A DNA stretch of 64,000 nucleotides from Ignavibacteria bacterium (GTDB lineage Bacteria; Bacteroidota; Ignavibacteria; Tepidaquicellales; OLB5), in NCBI GenBank assembly GCA_017303675.1, contig JAFLBX010000001.1, positions 755,970 through 819,969 of the forward strand, given 5' to 3'. Each line of letters begins with the position of its first letter. Position 1 is the stretch's first letter. The notes under the pieces are model-generated. The model was not told the DNA's origin, did no database searches, and saw nothing but the letters and a program-made list of their open reading frames with translations. Below, in pieces: positions 24,237 to 33,947 of the stretch. A program made the position numbers and the translations under genes.

Positions 24237-26489
24237 ATGTTCGATCTGGATCTAATTAAAAAAGTCTATTCAGGATTCAAAGCAAAGGTAGATGCCGCCA
24301 AAAAAGTTCTTGGCAGGCCAATGACATATGCAGAGAAAATCTTATATGCTCATTTATGGAATGAAACGGTAACGCCGTATACAGGCGGCAAGGATTTTGT
24401 TGAGTTCGCACCCGATAGAGTAGCTATGCAGGATGCAACAGCTCAGATGGCGCTTCTGCAGTTCATGTCTGCGGGTATTCCCAGGGTTGCGGTACCTTCA
24501 ACGGTGCATTGTGACCACCTCATACAGGCAGAAATTGGCTCAGCGAAAGACCTGCTGAATGCAGAGAACGAAAATAAAGAAGTGTATGACTTCCTCGCAA
24601 GTGTTTCCAATAAATACGGAATAGGATTCTGGAAGCCCGGCGCCGGAATTATACACCAGGTAGTACTTGAAAACTACGCTTTCCCGGGCGGTATGATGAT
24701 AGGGACTGATTCACATACGCCGAATGCCGGAGGACTTGGTATGATAGCAATTGGCGTTGGCGGCGCTGACGCAGTTGACGTTATGGCAGGCATGCCGTGG
24801 GAGCTAAAATTCCCCAAGCTGATCGGCGTAAAGTTAACAGGTAAATTAAGCGGATGGACCTCACCAAAAGATGTTATACTTAAAGTTGCCGGAATACTAA
24901 CAGTAAAAGGCGGCACAGGCGCTATTGTTGAATACTTTGGCGAAGGCGCAGATATCATTTCATGCACGGGTAAAGGTACCATTTGTAATATGGGCGCTGA
25001 AATAGGTGCGACAACATCGCTGTTTGCATATGATAAAAAGATGTACGAATACCTTGCCGCAACTGAGCGGGAAGAGGTGGGTAAGCTTGCCAACGAAATT
25101 GCAGACTATCTTAGACCCGATGAAGGCAGTGATAAATATTATGACCAGGTAATTGAAATAAACTTAAGCGAATTGGAGCCGCACATAAACGGTCCATTTA
25201 CACCGGACCTTGCATGGCCAATTTCAAAATTTGCACAGGCAGTTAAGGAAAAGGAATACCCCGAAGAGCTTAAAGTAGCGCTCATAGGAAGCTGTACTAA
25301 CTCTTCATATGAAGATATGGAGCGTTCAGCCTCGGTAGCCAAGCAGGCACTGGAAATGGGGCTTAAGGTTAAATCAGAATTTACAATTACACCGGGCTCA
25401 GAACAAATACGCGCTACTATTGAGCGCGACGGCCAGCTTGAAATATTTGAAAAGGTCGGCGGGCTGGTGCTTGCAAACGCATGCGGTCCGTGTATCGGAC
25501 AGTGGAAGCGTCATGATGTTAAGGAAGGAGAGAAGAATTCAATTATAACTTCATATAACAGGAATTTTTCAAAACGTAATGACGGGAATCCCGCAACAAA
25601 TGCTTTTGTTGCTTCCCCCGAAATAGTGACAGCGCTTGCGTTTGCGGGCAAGCTTACTTTTAACCCGTTAACCGATACATTAAAGAACAGCAAAGGCGAA
25701 GACGTGAAGCTTGCCGAGCCAAAGGGAGATGAGCTTCCTAAGAACGGGTATTTAAAAGGTGTGAACGGCTATGTTGCTCCTGCAGCCGATGGTTCAGCAG
25801 TAAACGTTGAGATCGACGCGAACAGCAAGCGTCTGCAGAGACTTTTCCCGTTTGTTCACCCTGATTACGAAAAGGATTTTAAGAATATGAACCTGCTTCT
25901 TAAAGTAAAAGGTAAATGTACCACAGACCATATTTCTATGGCTGGTCCGTGGCTGCGTTTCAGGGGACATCTTGATAATATTTCAAACAACATGTTCATA
26001 GGCGCGGTGAACGCATACAATGATAAAACCAACCACGTTAAAAACCACCTTACCGGAAACTATGATGAAGTACCCAACGTTGCCAGACATTATAAAGCTA
26101 ATTTTATACCCTGGGTTGTAGTTGGCGAAGAAAATTACGGCGAGGGTTCATCACGTGAACATGCTGCTATGGAGCCAAGACATCTTGGCGGCAAGGCGAT
26201 AATTGTAAAATCTTTCGCAAGGATACATGAGACCAATTTAAAAAAACAGGGTATGCTGCCGCTTACTTTTGCAGATCCGGCGGATTATGATAAGATAAGG
26301 GAAGATGATAAAATTGACCTTGATGTTAAAGATATTGCGCCCGGAAGCCAGGTTAAGATGACGCTGCGGCATTCAGACGGAACGGCTGATGAAATAATAC
26401 TGAACCATACAATGAACCAGCAGCAGATCGACTGGTTCAAAGTAGGCAGTGCGCTGAATTTGATGGCGAAGAAAACTGAGAGCAAATAA
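24237..26489 (+). CDS. acn: aconitate hydratase
   Basis: A 750-residue aconitase interconverting citrate and isocitrate in the TCA cycle. The [4Fe-4S] ligands are Cys353 (IGSCTNSS), Cys416 and Cys419 ([10 protein letters not shown]). [16 protein letters not shown] and the swivelling domain with [14 protein letters not shown] and [12 protein letters not shown] are intact. The size and motif order match the mitochondrial-type aconitase common in Bacteroidota. It is monocistronic with a hairpin repeat in the leader. Confidence 0.97.
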   Translation: MFDLDLIKKVYSGFKAKVDAAKKVLGRPMTYAEKILYAHLWNETVTPYTGGKDFVEFAPDRVAMQDATAQMALLQFMSAGIPRVAVPSTVHCDHLIQAEIGSAKDLLNAENENKEVYDFLASVSNKYGIGFWKPGAGIIHQVVLENYAFPGGMMIGTDSHTPNAGGLGMIAIGVGGADAVDVMAGMPWELKFPKLIGVKLTGKLSGWTSPKDVILKVAGILTVKGGTGAIVEYFGEGADIISCTGKGTICNMGAEIGATTSLFAYDKKMYEYLAATEREEVGKLANEIADYLRPDEGSDKYYDQVIEINLSELEPHINGPFTPDLAWPISKFAQAVKEKEYPEELKVALIGSCTNSSYEDMERSASVAKQALEMGLKVKSEFTITPGSEQIRATIERDGQLEIFEKVGGLVLANACGPCIGQWKRHDVKEGEKNSIITSYNRNFSKRNDGNPATNAFVASPEIVTALAFAGKLTFNPLTDTLKNSKGEDVKLAEPKGDELPKNGYLKGVNGYVAPAADGSAVNVEIDANSKRLQRLFPFVHPDYEKDFKNMNLLLKVKGKCTTDHISMAGPWLRFRGHLDNISNNMFIGAVNAYNDKTNHVKNHLTGNYDEVPNVARHYKANFIPWVVVGEENYGEGSSREHAAMEPRHLGGKAIIVKSFARIHETNLKKQGMLPLTFADPADYDKIREDDKIDLDVKDIAPGSQVKMTLRHSDGTADEIILNHTMNQQQIDWFKVGSALNLMAKKTESK

Positions 26490-26604
26490 CAAACAGCAGA
26501 TAACAAATAACACCGGGATTAATCGCAGAATACAACAATCAGCAGCGGTTGTTCAATTTATAAACCAGTAATTTAAAGGATGCCCGTTATACGGGTAAAA
26601 AAAT

Positions 26605-27006
26605 TTGAACAATAAGGTAATATTAGCAATAGCGGTTGCAGCAGTTCTGGTCTTTGTGTATATGTTCTTCTTAAGCGGTCCTAAAAGTACCTCAGAAGAT
26701 GTTACACCTGAAAAGTTCAGCGAGCTTTCAAATGAACCAGATGCAGTGATACTTGACGTGCGCAGCGCGTTTGAGTTTGGCGGTGATAAAATAAAAGGCG
26801 CGCAGAATATGAGCTATACATCAAGCGGGTTTAAAGCATACCTGGATAAGCTGGATAAGAGCAAATCGTATTTGGTCTATTGCGCATCGGGCTCAAGGAG
26901 CGTTGGCGCGGTAAAGCAGATGAAAAGCATGGGATTTGAGAAGGTGTATAATCTTAAAGGCGGAATTGAACACTGGAAATCAGCAGGCATGCCGGTAGTG
27001 AGATAG
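26605..27006 (+). CDS. membrane-anchored rhodanese-domain protein
   Basis: A 133-residue protein from a TTG start, with one N-terminal transmembrane helix (ILAIAVAAVLVFVYMFFL) and a single rhodanese domain: VILDVRSAFEFGGDKIKGA, LVYCASGSRS with the active-site Cys, and VYNLKGGIEHWKSAGMP. It would face the periplasm and handle persulfide sulfur or act as a thiol protein. A small hairpin CCCGT/ACGGG (26583-26595) lies ten bases before the start. Confidence 0.9.
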   Translation: MNNKVILAIAVAAVLVFVYMFFLSGPKSTSEDVTPEKFSELSNEPDAVILDVRSAFEFGGDKIKGAQNMSYTSSGFKAYLDKLDKSKSYLVYCASGSRSVGAVKQMKSMGFEKVYNLKGGIEHWKSAGMPVVR

Positions 27007-27010
27007 TAAT

Positions 27011-27120
27011 GACAAATGACAAAGCTCAAATGTCAAATGAGATTCCGCCATGCAGGTGAGCGGAGCCAGCACAAAGCGCGTGAACGCGAAACGTGAAACG
27101 TCAAATGTCAAACATGAAAC
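27011..27120. repeat. intergenic repeat cluster including CAAATGTCAAA copy 4
   Basis: It begins GACAAATGACAAAGCTCAAATGTCAAA and goes on with tandem GAAACGT-type words (about 27087-27120). There is no coding potential. It is the most complex copy of the CAAATGTC family in the window. Confidence 0.6.
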
Positions 27121-27184
27121 GTAGAATAATGCAGCCGGTTTTTGGAAAAAGTATTAATTCATCCATTTCTTTTAATTTGAAATA

Positions 27185-28006
27185 ATGCAAAACTTCCCAT
27201 TATTACAGGAGCAGCAGTATGTTAAGACCAGGCGGAGGATCCACTCCGTTGCGAAGCTTATAGGCAGGCTTCGTGAAACGTTTGTTCAGCCTATAGCAAA
27301 AAATGACAATTTATGGCTGAGCGTTGTAATTAAGGGATTCTGCACGCCCCCTATGAATGCATTAAATGAACTGGAAATCGGCTTCAATGCTGAAATACTT
27401 GCAGTAGAAATTGCGGATAATAAGAACCGTTATGCATCGGTTACAGTTACAGGTAAAACTCTGAGTGAACTTTGCGCTGAAGTACTTGATGTTTTAAAAG
27501 CAGAGTTTGGCATAACACCGAATGTAACAGCGGGTGAGTTTGATAATGAACGCAAAATTGAAATTGACCCGGAATCAGCGCAAGAATTTCTGAAGCAATT
27601 TGTGAATTTTTCTGAGTTACTGAATTCCTTCCATAAAGGCATTCCTTTCAGCGACGGCATTAAGTCACAGATTTGCCTCTGGCCGCATCACTTTGATAAT
27701 GCATTCAAGTGGTTCAGCGGGCGGAAGATAGATGAGAGCGATGAACAAATGGGCATTGGTGTATCTAACGGTGATGAAATGTATGAGCTGCCCTATGTGT
27801 ATATGACAATTTATCCTGAGCTCAGAAAAATGAATACGCTCGATATACCCGAAGGCGCGCATCTGCATGATTCCGCCTGGCAGGGGCTTTTATTGACTTA
27901 TGAAGCCATCATAGAAAAAACTACAGCCGAAGAGCAGGCCGCGCTGATAAATAATTTTCTAGATAGTGGATTTAAAGCTATTAAACGGGGATTTTCGAAG
28001 AGGTAA
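27185..28006 (+). CDS. DUF5996 family protein
   Basis: A 273-residue protein. ICLWPHHFDNAFKWFSGR followed by EQMGIGVSNGDEMYELPYVYMTIYP is the signature of DUF5996, with conserved His pair and acidic residues that could bind metal. No signal peptide; probably cytoplasmic. The function of the family is unknown, and the gene appears to be alone, framed by repeats on both sides. Confidence 0.88.
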   Translation: MQNFPLLQEQQYVKTRRRIHSVAKLIGRLRETFVQPIAKNDNLWLSVVIKGFCTPPMNALNELEIGFNAEILAVEIADNKNRYASVTVTGKTLSELCAEVLDVLKAEFGITPNVTAGEFDNERKIEIDPESAQEFLKQFVNFSELLNSFHKGIPFSDGIKSQICLWPHHFDNAFKWFSGRKIDESDEQMGIGVSNGDEMYELPYVYMTIYPELRKMNTLDIPEGAHLHDSAWQGLLLTYEAIIEKTTAEEQAALINNFLDSGFKAIKRGFSKR

Positions 28007-28022
28007 AGAATCAAAAGATCAG

Positions 28023-28048
28023 CCACGAATTTCACAAATAACACGAAT
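28023..28048. repeat. CCACGAAT-TCACAAAT-CACGAAT repeat, copy 1
   Basis: A 26-base word of three degenerate 9-base units. A copy with 23 of 26 identical bases lies at 32515-32540. Both are between convergent genes. Confidence 0.65.
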
Positions 28049-28063
28049 TAAAGCATTAAGAGC

Positions 28064-28588
28064 CTATATATCTATAATTAATATTGCCCAGAAAGATTTT
28101 TTGTATTTATTAATGCTAACTATCTCCTCACCTTTTCTTCTAGTATAAAAGCTTAAACGGTCACTAATATAGTGCATTCCATCGTCTTCTATTTTTAAAG
28201 ATTTATCAAATAGTTTTCCAAGCTCAGGAGTTTGAAATGAATACCAAAATCTAACACCTTTTACGTTATTATTTTCGAACTTTTCTGCCAATAAATAAAG
28301 GGTTTTTACTCCCAACATAAATACTTTTTTGTTGGTTGGGTTTTTAATATACCAATCTACATGAAAATGATTATGCGAATCTTCAACTATAGACTTATTT
28401 TCAGATTTATCAGGTGCTGGTTTTAGATTTTTAAATTTTTTTAAAGTAATGCCTAAATCATTTATTAAAATTTGATCGTTAAGAATACCTTTGATTTCTT
28501 CAGGCAGTTTCACTCCAAATGAAAAATTATCAGGTAATTTATATCCTTTCATCATTTCTTGAAACAAGGAATTTGACTGAATTTTCAT
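28064..28588 (-). CDS. protein of unknown function
   Basis: A 174-residue AT-rich gene product without signal peptide. HNHFHVDWYIKNP and RFWYSFQTPELGKLFD are the most distinctive stretches, suggesting a mixed alpha/beta globular protein. No family is recognised. It is a singleton on the reverse strand. Confidence 0.55.
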   Translation of the reverse strand: MKIQSNSLFQEMMKGYKLPDNFSFGVKLPEEIKGILNDQILINDLGITLKKFKNLKPAPDKSENKSIVEDSHNHFHVDWYIKNPTNKKVFMLGVKTLYLLAEKFENNNVKGVRFWYSFQTPELGKLFDKSLKIEDDGMHYISDRLSFYTRRKGEEIVSINKYKKSFWAILIIDI

Positions 28589-28693
28589 TTTTTTAGAGTA
28601 TTAAATTGAACAATGTTGACGATAAATCATTAGTAGAGTTTGCCCTCACATTACTATTTTTTAAACCGTGCTAATTTTTTGACAAAAAGATAG

Positions 28694-29110
28694 TTAAATC
28701 CTGATTTTTATTTTTACCAGCACCATAAGATCATCAATTATAGCCTTACTTTTTACATCAAGCCTTATACCCCTTCCCTCAGCATACGGCTTCGCTGCTT
28801 TCAGCTCATTTTTAATTTCAGCTGATACATCACTTTCCATAACCGCATCATAAGCTTTACCACCAAAGACAATTGCACATTTAAAGAATTTATCCCGCGG
28901 CAGCAGGTAAATAACCACCCGTTTATTATCACTTATCCTGTAACTCCACCCAAACTTTGCGCCTGAAAAATGCCAATTGCCTTTTGCTGCAGGTTCTGCT
29001 TTTAATGTGAATTCTTCAATCGTTTTCCAGTAAGGGTAGGTTTTGCTTAATGCTGATTTCAGTTCAGCTTCACCGGGCATTTTGCCCTTATCCATAAATA
29101 TGCTTTGCAT
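28694..29110 (-). CDS. DUF3788 family protein
   Basis: A 138-residue protein with KFGWSYRISDNKRVVIYLLPRDKFFK and PYAEGRGIRLDVKS, the characteristic core of DUF3788. The fold is expected to be of the YdhG/DUF1801-like type; no biochemical role is known. GxGIxLDVKSKAIIDDLMVLVKIK forms the C-terminal helix. Monocistronic. Confidence 0.88.
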   Translation of the reverse strand: MQSIFMDKGKMPGEAELKSALSKTYPYWKTIEEFTLKAEPAAKGNWHFSGAKFGWSYRISDNKRVVIYLLPRDKFFKCAIVFGGKAYDAVMESDVSAEIKNELKAAKPYAEGRGIRLDVKSKAIIDDLMVLVKIKIRI

Positions 29111-29201
29111 AATTTACACGAATTTTAATCTATGAATTTTGAAGACAAACAATTAATTTTGCGCTTACATCATAAAAATAATTACAAATTAGGTAAATGG
29201 A

Positions 29202-29219
29202 TACCCGCTTTCGCGGGTA
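29202..29219. repeat. TACCCGC/GCGGGTA hairpin in the xthA leader
   Basis: 7-bp stem, loop TTTC, 13 bases before the xthA ATG. An ATG within the repeat could extend the frame by 12 residues (MDTRFRGYCANN), which reads as repeat sequence, not protein. Confidence 0.65.
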
Positions 29220-29232
29220 CTGCGCAAATAAT

Positions 29233-30012
29233 ATGGCAAAAAAAGAGATAAAAATATTCTGCTGGAATGTTAACGGTATAAGAGCGATCTGGAAAAAGGA
29301 TTTCCCGAAATGGTTCAAAAAAACCTCGCCTGATATTTTATGCCTGCAGGAAACAAAGGCTCAAGCTGAACAGCTTGATGATGAGATCAAAAAATACTGC
29401 GGCTGCTGGAGTGAATTTTTCTCAGCCGAAAAAAAGGGATACTCAGGAGTTGCCACGTATTCAAAAATTCCCCCGATTGATTTCAAAAAAGGGTTCGGCA
29501 ATCCATATTACGATAACGAAGGACGCGTACTGCAAACTGATTTCAAGGATTTCACTATATATAATGTTTACTTCCCGAACGGCGGCAGGGGACCCGAAAG
29601 AGTAAAATATAAGCTCGATTTCTATAATGAACTTTTTTTCAACATTGAAAAAAAACGCAAGAAGCAGAAGAACATAATCATTTGCGGTGACTATAATACA
29701 GCTCATAAGGAAATTGATCTTGCCCGCCCGAAAGAAAACTCAAAGAACACTGGATTCCTTCCGGAAGAAAGAGCATGGATAGATACTATTATTAATATGG
29801 GCTATATAGATATCTTCAGAGAGTTTAATGATAAGCCGGAACAATATACTTATTGGGACCAGATAACCCGCGCCCGTGAACGAAACGTTGGCTGGAGAAT
29901 TGATTATTTTATGATCACCAAAGAAATGCGCTCAATGGTAACTGACGCTAAGATCCATTCCAAAATAATGGGAAGCGACCACTGCCCGATTGAGCTGGTC
30001 ATAAAAGCATAA
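29233..30012 (+). CDS. xthA: exodeoxyribonuclease III (AP endonuclease)
   Basis: 259 residues from the ATG at 29233. CWNVNGIRA with Asn12, LQETKAQ with Glu40, CGDYNTAHKEIDLARP with the catalytic Asp/Asn, and SDHCPIEL with the terminal Asp-His are all intact. Exodeoxyribonuclease III cuts at abasic sites and trims 3' ends in base excision repair. The upstream in-frame ATG at 29197 is rejected because its codons are a palindromic repeat. Confidence 0.96.
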   Translation: MAKKEIKIFCWNVNGIRAIWKKDFPKWFKKTSPDILCLQETKAQAEQLDDEIKKYCGCWSEFFSAEKKGYSGVATYSKIPPIDFKKGFGNPYYDNEGRVLQTDFKDFTIYNVYFPNGGRGPERVKYKLDFYNELFFNIEKKRKKQKNIIICGDYNTAHKEIDLARPKENSKNTGFLPEERAWIDTIINMGYIDIFREFNDKPEQYTYWDQITRARERNVGWRIDYFMITKEMRSMVTDAKIHSKIMGSDHCPIELVIKA

Positions 30013-30235
30013 TATGTAACTTAATATTTTAACTTCGAAGTAATCCCTTTACGTCATAATTAAAACACTATAAAAACATAGAGATAGGCAGAATTTGTCT
30101 ATTGCTACCCTAATCACGGTATAGTAATCGCTAACCATATACCCTATTTTTGAATCGGGGAATAATTAACGATATAAGCTATAACAAATGAACATTTATA
30201 CCGTAATATTTGAGGGAAGAAAAACAAAATCAGAA

Positions 30236-32392
30236 ATGAAAACCTTTATATTTATAATAATTCTATTCTCATTATTTACATTTAAAACTGCAGCACAGGT
30301 AGGTTGTGACCCGCTTCTAAATTCCAGCCTGCCTCCATCTCCCTATATTGACGGTTATATTACATTTGACGGCAAGGGTGACTTTTTAAGAACAGACGAT
30401 CTTAACCAGCTCGAGTTTCCGTATAACAGCACAGATAGTTTTACCATTTCAGCAGAATTAAAAATAGCTCAGCCATATAAGGCTATGTATATTTTCGGTA
30501 AATACCGTTCTGCCGGCTGGATAGTTGGATACAATACAAATGAATCAGGTTATTTAAGCATATATATCAACAACAGCTGGAAAAGGATCTTCCAGCTTGG
30601 TTCAGATACATCATGGCATAAATACGATATCAAATACAGCAAACAGGGTTTAACCCTCCAAACATATGTTGACGGTGCACTGACAAATACATACAGTGAT
30701 TTTACATATAACAGCATGGCAGATAACTGCGCATTTTCAGTCGGAAACGCAGGCTTCTTTGCGCAGTACGGGCCGCAATCAGTGAACCTTTCATCCTTAT
30801 GGTTCAAAGGTTCAATTGCCTCGCTTAAAATAAATGCAAATGCCAATACAATTGTAAACTACGGTTTCAATGAAGGCGGCGGACAGATAGCAAGAGACTC
30901 ACTTACATATTTTTATTCCGATAGATCATACCCGGGCAGCTCAACATGCGGCGTATCGCACCTGATGCTTGGCTTTATGCCGTCAGTAGATTCATGCGAC
31001 CCCGAGTGGAGTGCGTTTGATAACCCGGTGAACTCAAGGTTCACAGCACTTGGCAGCGGAACGCAATACTGGTACAGCAATAACGGAATGGAATACTATG
31101 CTGAGCATTTTTCAACTGCTATGACCGTGTGGAACAATAGGCTTATCAATACGGGATATTTTAATTTAGCGGGCGGAACGGACGCAAGATGCATTGCCGC
31201 ATGGGATGGCAGTACATGGGAACCGCTTGGCGGAGGATTGAACCATGAAGCGCTTGGGCTCGCCGGATACAAAGGCAGCCTTTATGCTGCAGGATATTTT
31301 GATTCAGCCGGAAGCGTTGAAGCAAAATATATTGCAAAATGGGATGGTATATCCTGGCAAAGTGTTGGCGGAGGATTTGATAATATAGTTAACACACTTA
31401 TTGAATTTGACGGCAAGCTGATTGCCGGAGGCTGGTTCACAACAGCCGGAGGAAGCGTAATAACGCCATCGGTGGCAATGTGGGACGGAAACGAGTGGAG
31501 CCCGATGAGCTCAGGAATGAACGGACCGGTCTACACATTCTGTATTTACCGCGGTGAGCTTTATGCCGCAGGTGATTTTACAACTGCAAGCAGTGTACCC
31601 GCAGGCGGTATTGCAAAATGGGACGGTTATAAATGGCAGCCCGCAGGCACCGGTGTTCTTGGCGGTGAGAAGGCAATATATACACTTGAAGTTTACAATG
31701 ATGAGCTTTATGCCGGCGGTTCATTTATTAAAATGGATGAGATATTCTGCTATAATATTGCAAAGTATAATGGTATTAGCTGGCGTGCAGCCGGCAGCGG
31801 AGCTGACGGCGCATTATGCAATGCTTCAAGAGGCTATATCAGCTCACTGAAAGTTTGTAATAACGAGCTTTATGCAGCCGGACATTTCAGCAGGATAAAC
31901 GGAGTAATTGCAAATAAGCTGGCACGCTTCAATAGTATTAACTGGTGCAGCGTTGAGTATGGTGTAGATTTGAGGCCAAGAGCCCTGGAAGTTTTTAATA
32001 ATGACCTGATAATAAACGGTGATTTTTACAGCGCATCGGGAGTTGACTGCAACAATATTGTAAAATACACTCCGGTAAGAAATCTGACAGGGATACAAAA
32101 TAACAATATACCACAAAATTTTAAGCTTGAGCAGAACTATCCGAATCCGTTCAACCCGGAGACAAAAATAAGCTTCAGTATTACAGAAAACAGCAGGGTT
32201 ACATTAAAAGTATTTGATATTACGGGAAAAGAAATTGCAGTGATACTTAATAAAGATATATCAGCAGGTAACTATACTGAAAATTTTAACGCCGGTAAAT
32301 TCGCTTCAGGTGTTTATATATACAGAATCGAAGCAGCATCAAAAGACGGTGTTATAAAGAGTGAAAGTAAAAAAATGGTTTTGATAAAATAA
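30236..32392 (+). CDS. T9SS-exported LamG-like and beta-propeller-like protein
   Basis: 718 residues from the ATG at 30236 (an upstream ATG at 30188 would precede a good signal peptide, MKTFIFIIILFSLFTFKTAA). A concanavalin/LamG-like domain lies at about 30-235. Residues about 270-615 contain six or more repeats of the form (A)KWDGxxWxxxGGG ... LYAAGxF, with W and GG spaced as in delta-60 or Kelch-like propellers. The last 85 residues are a type IX secretion sorting domain: QNYPNPFNPETKI, then FASGVYIYRIEA and a KMVLIK end. It is predicted to be exported and anchored or released at the cell surface. Confidence 0.9.
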   Translation: MKTFIFIIILFSLFTFKTAAQVGCDPLLNSSLPPSPYIDGYITFDGKGDFLRTDDLNQLEFPYNSTDSFTISAELKIAQPYKAMYIFGKYRSAGWIVGYNTNESGYLSIYINNSWKRIFQLGSDTSWHKYDIKYSKQGLTLQTYVDGALTNTYSDFTYNSMADNCAFSVGNAGFFAQYGPQSVNLSSLWFKGSIASLKINANANTIVNYGFNEGGGQIARDSLTYFYSDRSYPGSSTCGVSHLMLGFMPSVDSCDPEWSAFDNPVNSRFTALGSGTQYWYSNNGMEYYAEHFSTAMTVWNNRLINTGYFNLAGGTDARCIAAWDGSTWEPLGGGLNHEALGLAGYKGSLYAAGYFDSAGSVEAKYIAKWDGISWQSVGGGFDNIVNTLIEFDGKLIAGGWFTTAGGSVITPSVAMWDGNEWSPMSSGMNGPVYTFCIYRGELYAAGDFTTASSVPAGGIAKWDGYKWQPAGTGVLGGEKAIYTLEVYNDELYAGGSFIKMDEIFCYNIAKYNGISWRAAGSGADGALCNASRGYISSLKVCNNELYAAGHFSRINGVIANKLARFNSINWCSVEYGVDLRPRALEVFNNDLIINGDFYSASGVDCNNIVKYTPVRNLTGIQNNNIPQNFKLEQNYPNPFNPETKISFSITENSRVTLKVFDITGKEIAVILNKDISAGNYTENFNAGKFASGVYIYRIEAASKDGVIKSESKKMVLIK

Positions 32393-32470
32393 GTTTTCCA
32401 CCTATAAAGTACCACGGTTTTTTAGTACCTCGTTTTTTTCTTCATGTTGTTGTTCTTCTCCATTCCCCCG

Positions 32471-32499
32471 GCCGCCGCAGTAATGCGGCGGCTACTTTT
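32471..32499 (+). terminator. probable intrinsic terminator after the T9SS protein gene
   Basis: A 9-bp GC-rich stem GCCGCCGCA/TGCGGCGGC (32471-32479 and 32484-32492), 4-nt loop, then TACTTTTTT. Confidence 0.7.
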
Positions 32500-32514
32500 T
32501 TAGCAGCACATTAA

Positions 32515-32540
32515 CCACGAATATCACAAATTGCACGAAT
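32515..32540. repeat. CCACGAAT-TCACAAAT-CACGAAT repeat, copy 2
   Basis: Shares 23 of 26 bases with 28023-28048 and, like it, lies between gene ends. Confidence 0.65.
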
Positions 32541-32603
32541 CTTCTATAGCTCTAACGCTGCCCGTTTTGTAGCCAACAGAAAAAAAAACACAAAAATTAT
32601 AAA

Positions 32604-33791
32604 TTATACCAATAGCTTTTCCACAATCCCCAAATACCTGTCCCGCATAATTTCCCAGCTCAGTTTATCGTAGTCAGCGCGGGCGCTTGAGGTTTTTTGC
32701 TGTACCAGGGATTTATTATAATACACTTCTTTAATTTTTTCGGCAAGCTCATTAACACTTCCTGAATCAAAATAAAACAGCGAATCCTCGCTGTAATATC
32801 TTAAATATGTTTTAAGCCTTGTGGCTATTACGGGAATTTTGAGATATACGGTTTCAATAAGCTTGATGGTGTAAAAAAGATCACTGTAAATATTCTTAAG
32901 CGGCGGAAGAATCAGCACCCCGGTTTTTAAAACTTCCTTTCTCATTTCAGCGGGCTGGAGGTAACCCATATACTGCACCTTATCAGCAACGCCCAGCTTA
33001 TCTGCCAGGCTTAATATTTCACTCAAGGCGGGGCCATCGCCGTATAAGCGGAACACGATTTTAGAAAAATCACTCGAGGGCATTTCATTTTTAAGCTTCG
33101 CCAAAGCCTCTGCTATCATTGTAAGGTTAAGCAGCTTTACAATAGTGCCGTTATATATAATAATAAAATTATTTTCATCAGGCTTTGCGGGGTTCGGGAA
33201 TTCACCCGGGTCAACGGAATTCATAACAACAGAAATTTTTTCTTCGCTTAAATTATTCCGTTTTATAAAAATATCCCGGGCGTTATCGTGAATGGTAATA
33301 ACTTTGTTCGCAAGCTTTATGGAGTATTTTTCCGCGGTTTTAAGCAGGTTAACCTTGAATGAATCATACGCCGCGCCCGTGCGCGCCATATAGAGCTCAG
33401 GAAATATTTCATGCAGGTCTAAAATTAACTTCGCGCCAAAAATTTTATTCCACAGAGCGGCAAATATCAGGAAGTCAGGCAGAGTATGAACATGAACTAT
33501 CTTAAATCTGTAGCGAAGCTGCAGGTATAAAAGCAGGAAAGAAGATATCCAGGCGAAGAGTAAATATTCAAGCAGGGTTAAAAAAAAGCTTCCGCGTTTT
33601 TTTGAAACCGGTATCCGGTAAACCAGGTTGCCTTCAATATTTTCAAAATATTTTTCGTTCTTCTTCTTGCTGCAAACCACTATGCAGTTTCTGCCGGTGC
33701 TGTTTAAGGCGTTAACATACCTGCGCACCCTCGGGTCGCGCGGATACTCTTCATACAGCAGGTGGCACACCGGAAATCTGGGTTTACTCAT
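32604..33791 (-). CDS. glycosyltransferase family 4
   Basis: A 395-residue GT-B glycosyltransferase, probably transferring a sugar from a nucleotide-sugar during polysaccharide assembly. The acceptor domain begins with PVCHLLYEEYPRDPRVRRYVNAL. The donor domain has IIIYNGTIVKLLNL and the C-terminal segment LILPPLKNIYSDLFYTIKLIETVYLKIPVIAT, with the acidic residue of the donor-binding motif. A hydrophobic helix near residue 75-95 may aid membrane association. It is divergent from the rightward polysaccharide gene block. Confidence 0.87.
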   Translation of the reverse strand: MSKPRFPVCHLLYEEYPRDPRVRRYVNALNSTGRNCIVVCSKKKNEKYFENIEGNLVYRIPVSKKRGSFFLTLLEYLLFAWISSFLLLYLQLRYRFKIVHVHTLPDFLIFAALWNKIFGAKLILDLHEIFPELYMARTGAAYDSFKVNLLKTAEKYSIKLANKVITIHDNARDIFIKRNNLSEEKISVVMNSVDPGEFPNPAKPDENNFIIIYNGTIVKLLNLTMIAEALAKLKNEMPSSDFSKIVFRLYGDGPALSEILSLADKLGVADKVQYMGYLQPAEMRKEVLKTGVLILPPLKNIYSDLFYTIKLIETVYLKIPVIATRLKTYLRYYSEDSLFYFDSGSVNELAEKIKEVYYNKSLVQQKTSSARADYDKLSWEIMRDRYLGIVEKLLV

Positions 33792-33947
33792 AATGATTCA
33801 GCTAAAGAGCCTTATTTTATCAGCAGTTTACGGATATAAATAGCGGATTTTTAACAGTTTTTATAGGATTTAATATAAATAAAAAAATATTTATTATTAA
33901 TTGCAAAATTACGCAAAAACATAAATTTTGGGGTGTAAAACAAAGAC

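Noticed and set aside
24674-25093. 139-codon reverse open frame inside acn
   Set aside because: Pro/Ser/Ile-rich antisense shadow of the intact aconitase.
29197-29232. Upstream ATG giving a longer xthA product
   Set aside because: The added 12 codons are a palindromic repeat; the ATG at 29233 starts at the conserved region.
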